Source of the DNA: Pseudoalteromonas sp. R3
GTDB lineage: Bacteria > Pseudomonadota > Gammaproteobacteria > Enterobacterales > Alteromonadaceae
Length of the DNA: 64,000 bases
Direction of reading: 5' to 3'
Assembly: GCF_004014715.1 (NCBI RefSeq)
Contig: NZ_CP034835.1
Span: forward strand, 3,162,001 to 3,226,000
Part shown: in pieces, positions 62,562 to 64,000 of the stretch
Numbering within the stretch: position 1 is the first letter of the stretch
Layout: every line of letters starts with the position of its first letter
The notes under the pieces: generated by a model
The model's input: the letters and a program-made list of their open reading frames with translations, nothing else
The model's database searches: none
What the model was told of the DNA's origin: nothing
Position numbers and translations under genes: made by a program

Positions 62562-64000
62562 GCGAGTACTACAGGCGCTGCTGATAATCCTCGTGCTACT
62601 GGCCGGATACCGTGTTGCACTGCATTTTTATGTCTGGCTGAACTCAGCTGAGCGTATTGCGGCGCGCAGTGAAGAAGAAACCCGCTCTGTGGTGCATTGG
62701 CTAAGCCCGGATCGTCCGCTCATTTATACTTTTCCTACTTCACGGACCGTTGCTATTCGCGTGCTGTCAAACGCAATATTTGCCAGCCAAACCGTTTTCG
62801 ATAAACCCATCAATTATGCAATCGAATACCGGCTGCTGGACAGTCAGGATAATGAACTGGAGAAACATGTTTATCATCATGCGTCAAAGCTTGCACTGGA
62901 AGAAGGCCAGCAACAGGTTAAACAATTGATTGAGGACCGCCAGGCGCTGGCTGTCACATCTGGTCAGTCATTTTATGTTGACTGGCAACAACTGACTCGC
63001 GCCAGTAAAATTTCCTTACGGTTAATTCCGGAAGAGCCCAGTCTACGTGGCGTTGTGGTGCGTATCCATGGTAAGACCCCAACCAACGCGGATGATGTAA
63101 CCCGAACCTGGCTGAAGCTGCCCGAGCAATGGCGGGAGCGGATGACCAGTTATCACACATTGGGCAGTAGTGGTCTGCAGCCGTTGCAAATTACCAATGC
63201 GGTCTCTTACGACTGGCGAAAACTGGCACCACAAGGGATCCCAGGTATCGATTTTGACGCCGATATTCTCTATGAGTCTCTGCCCTATAATGTGATCACC
63301 TATGACTTTTCTGCCGAGCAGTTTGATTTGGATGGATATTACACCCGGCCTGGACTTGCCGCTTCTATACGCCTTACCAACACTGGGGATCTGAGCATAC
63401 AAACCCAAGGCGACACCAGAGATCTGCAACTGGTCTGGCACGACCTTACACAGCACCGGGCTCCAGTGACACTGAGCCTGATTGATACAGATGATCCGAC
63501 ACGATTCGAGCTACCGAACCTGGAACCTGGATTACTGGTGATCCGTTCTCGTTCTGAAATGATCACCACCTGGCGGGACGAATTGGACCAAGTCGTTGCT
63601 CCCCTTCACAGCTATTACTATCAGCTGGATGAGGCCAACCAGGCCGAGTTCACGGTCCAAGGCGGCAGCGATATCCAGCTCGATATGCGTGGCCCTGCTG
63701 GCAGCACAGTACAAGCAAAGGTGTATGACTCCCAACAGCGATTGCTGCGCTCTGAGGAACTCGTCCTGACGGGGGTGAGCAGTGGCTTTGACCGTTTAAT
63801 CACTCCGGAAACCCGACGAGAAGCCATTTCCGACAGCGAAAAAAGATTTCTGCGTCTGAGCCTTGAAGCATATAGAATCACGCTCAGCAGTACCGAACAA
63901 GTAGCTGTAAAATGCAGAGCCGTCATGGTGCAATGCATCATCAGAACTATGTCTGTGCCACGCTCTGTGACGCGCCACAAACCGGCTTCACTGAGGTCGG
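62548..64000 (+). CDS. Membrane-anchored protein of the CapA/CapC-like cluster (incomplete)
   Basis: Open from the ATG at 62548 (AAGGAGGG upstream) to the window end, at least 484 codons. One N-terminal helix (about 6-30) then a beta-rich extracytoplasmic region (ELEKHVYHHASKLALEEGQQ, SYDWRKLAPQGIPGIDFDAD in parts). No family recognised. Near 63910 the protein becomes less natural (VAVKCRAVMVQC); the +1 alternative reads MQSRHGAMHHQNYVCATLCD, so one missing A in the A4 run is possible. It overlaps the CapC-like gene by 14 bases, indicating coupling. Confidence 0.65.
   Translation, partial: MYWIKRVLQALLIILVLLAGYRVALHFYVWLNSAERIAARSEEETRSVVHWLSPDRPLIYTFPTSRTVAIRVLSNAIFASQTVFDKPINYAIEYRLLDSQDNELEKHVYHHASKLALEEGQQQVKQLIEDRQALAVTSGQSFYVDWQQLTRASKISLRLIPEEPSLRGVVVRIHGKTPTNADDVTRTWLKLPEQWRERMTSYHTLGSSGLQPLQITNAVSYDWRKLAPQGIPGIDFDADILYESLPYNVITYDFSAEQFDLDGYYTRPGLAASIRLTNTGDLSIQTQGDTRDLQLVWHDLTQHRAPVTLSLIDTDDPTRFELPNLEPGLLVIRSRSEMITTWRDELDQVVAPLHSYYYQLDEANQAEFTVQGGSDIQLDMRGPAGSTVQAKVYDSQQRLLRSEELVLTGVSSGFDRLITPETRREAISDSEKRFLRLSLEAYRITLSSTEQVAVKCRAVMVQCIIRTMSVPRSVTRHKPASLRS

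Overview
The window looks like the chromosome of a marine gammaproteobacterium of the Alteromonadales, most likely Pseudoalteromonas or a close relative. This is inferred from the RpoN/FliA-type flagellar layout, an rRNA operon with two 5S genes and no spacer tRNA, an Mrp Na+/H+ antiporter, and the conserved metY-rimP-nusA-infB-rbfA-truB-rpsO-pnp-nlpI block. The species cannot be fixed by eye.

Layout. (1) 1-11954, minus strand: the 5' part of a flagellin gene behind a sigma-28 promoter, then the rod, ring, hook and hook-junction genes flgB-flgL. These fall into three units (flgBCDE, flgFGHI, flgJKL), each preceded by a sigma-54 type -24/-12 element; terminator hairpins follow flgE, flgI and flgL. 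(2) 12124-13276: a decayed IS630-type element carrying several lesions and a 33-bp palindromic insertion. (3) 13412-19081, minus: rRNA operon 16S-23S-5S-5S with a P1-type promoter, boxA sites and RNase III stems. (4) 19281-24373, minus: cnoX, topB (with a perfect-core LexA box just before its start) and a chemoreceptor. (5) 24632-30444, minus: mnhA-G antiporter operon, with a frame break inside a normally continuous A/B junction. (6) 30676-42192, minus: a secreted zincin-like protein, nlpI, pnp with its long leader hairpin, rpsO, truB, rbfA, infB, nusA, rimP and initiator tRNA metY.

(7) 42465-53402 is accessory, mixed-strand sequence: a delta-class carbonic anhydrase, a globin-fold protein lacking the proximal His, a small lipoprotein, a DUF3019/MipA pair, a one-base-overlapping operon of a Zn-phospholipase-like protein, a parvulin-like protein and a membrane-anchored coiled-coil protein, dapE, a REC-PilZ regulator, ompW, a thioesterase-like protein and a small exported protein. 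A TyrR-type regulator follows at 53408.

(8) 55240-64000, plus strand, is the most unusual part: a CapA-type lipoprotein, a CHASE2/GAF/PAS-like membrane sensor split by a -1 frame change, a 1037-residue protein with two CapC-like membrane units and a large unknown C-terminal region, and a membrane-anchored protein running off the window. The genes are tightly packed. They suggest an envelope-associated, poly-gamma-glutamate-like or amide-polymer system with its own sensor; no ligase is visible before the window ends.

Three suspected frame breaks (28263-28267, 58790s, 63910s) lie at short homopolymers, so sequencing error must be weighed against real mutation or frameshifting.
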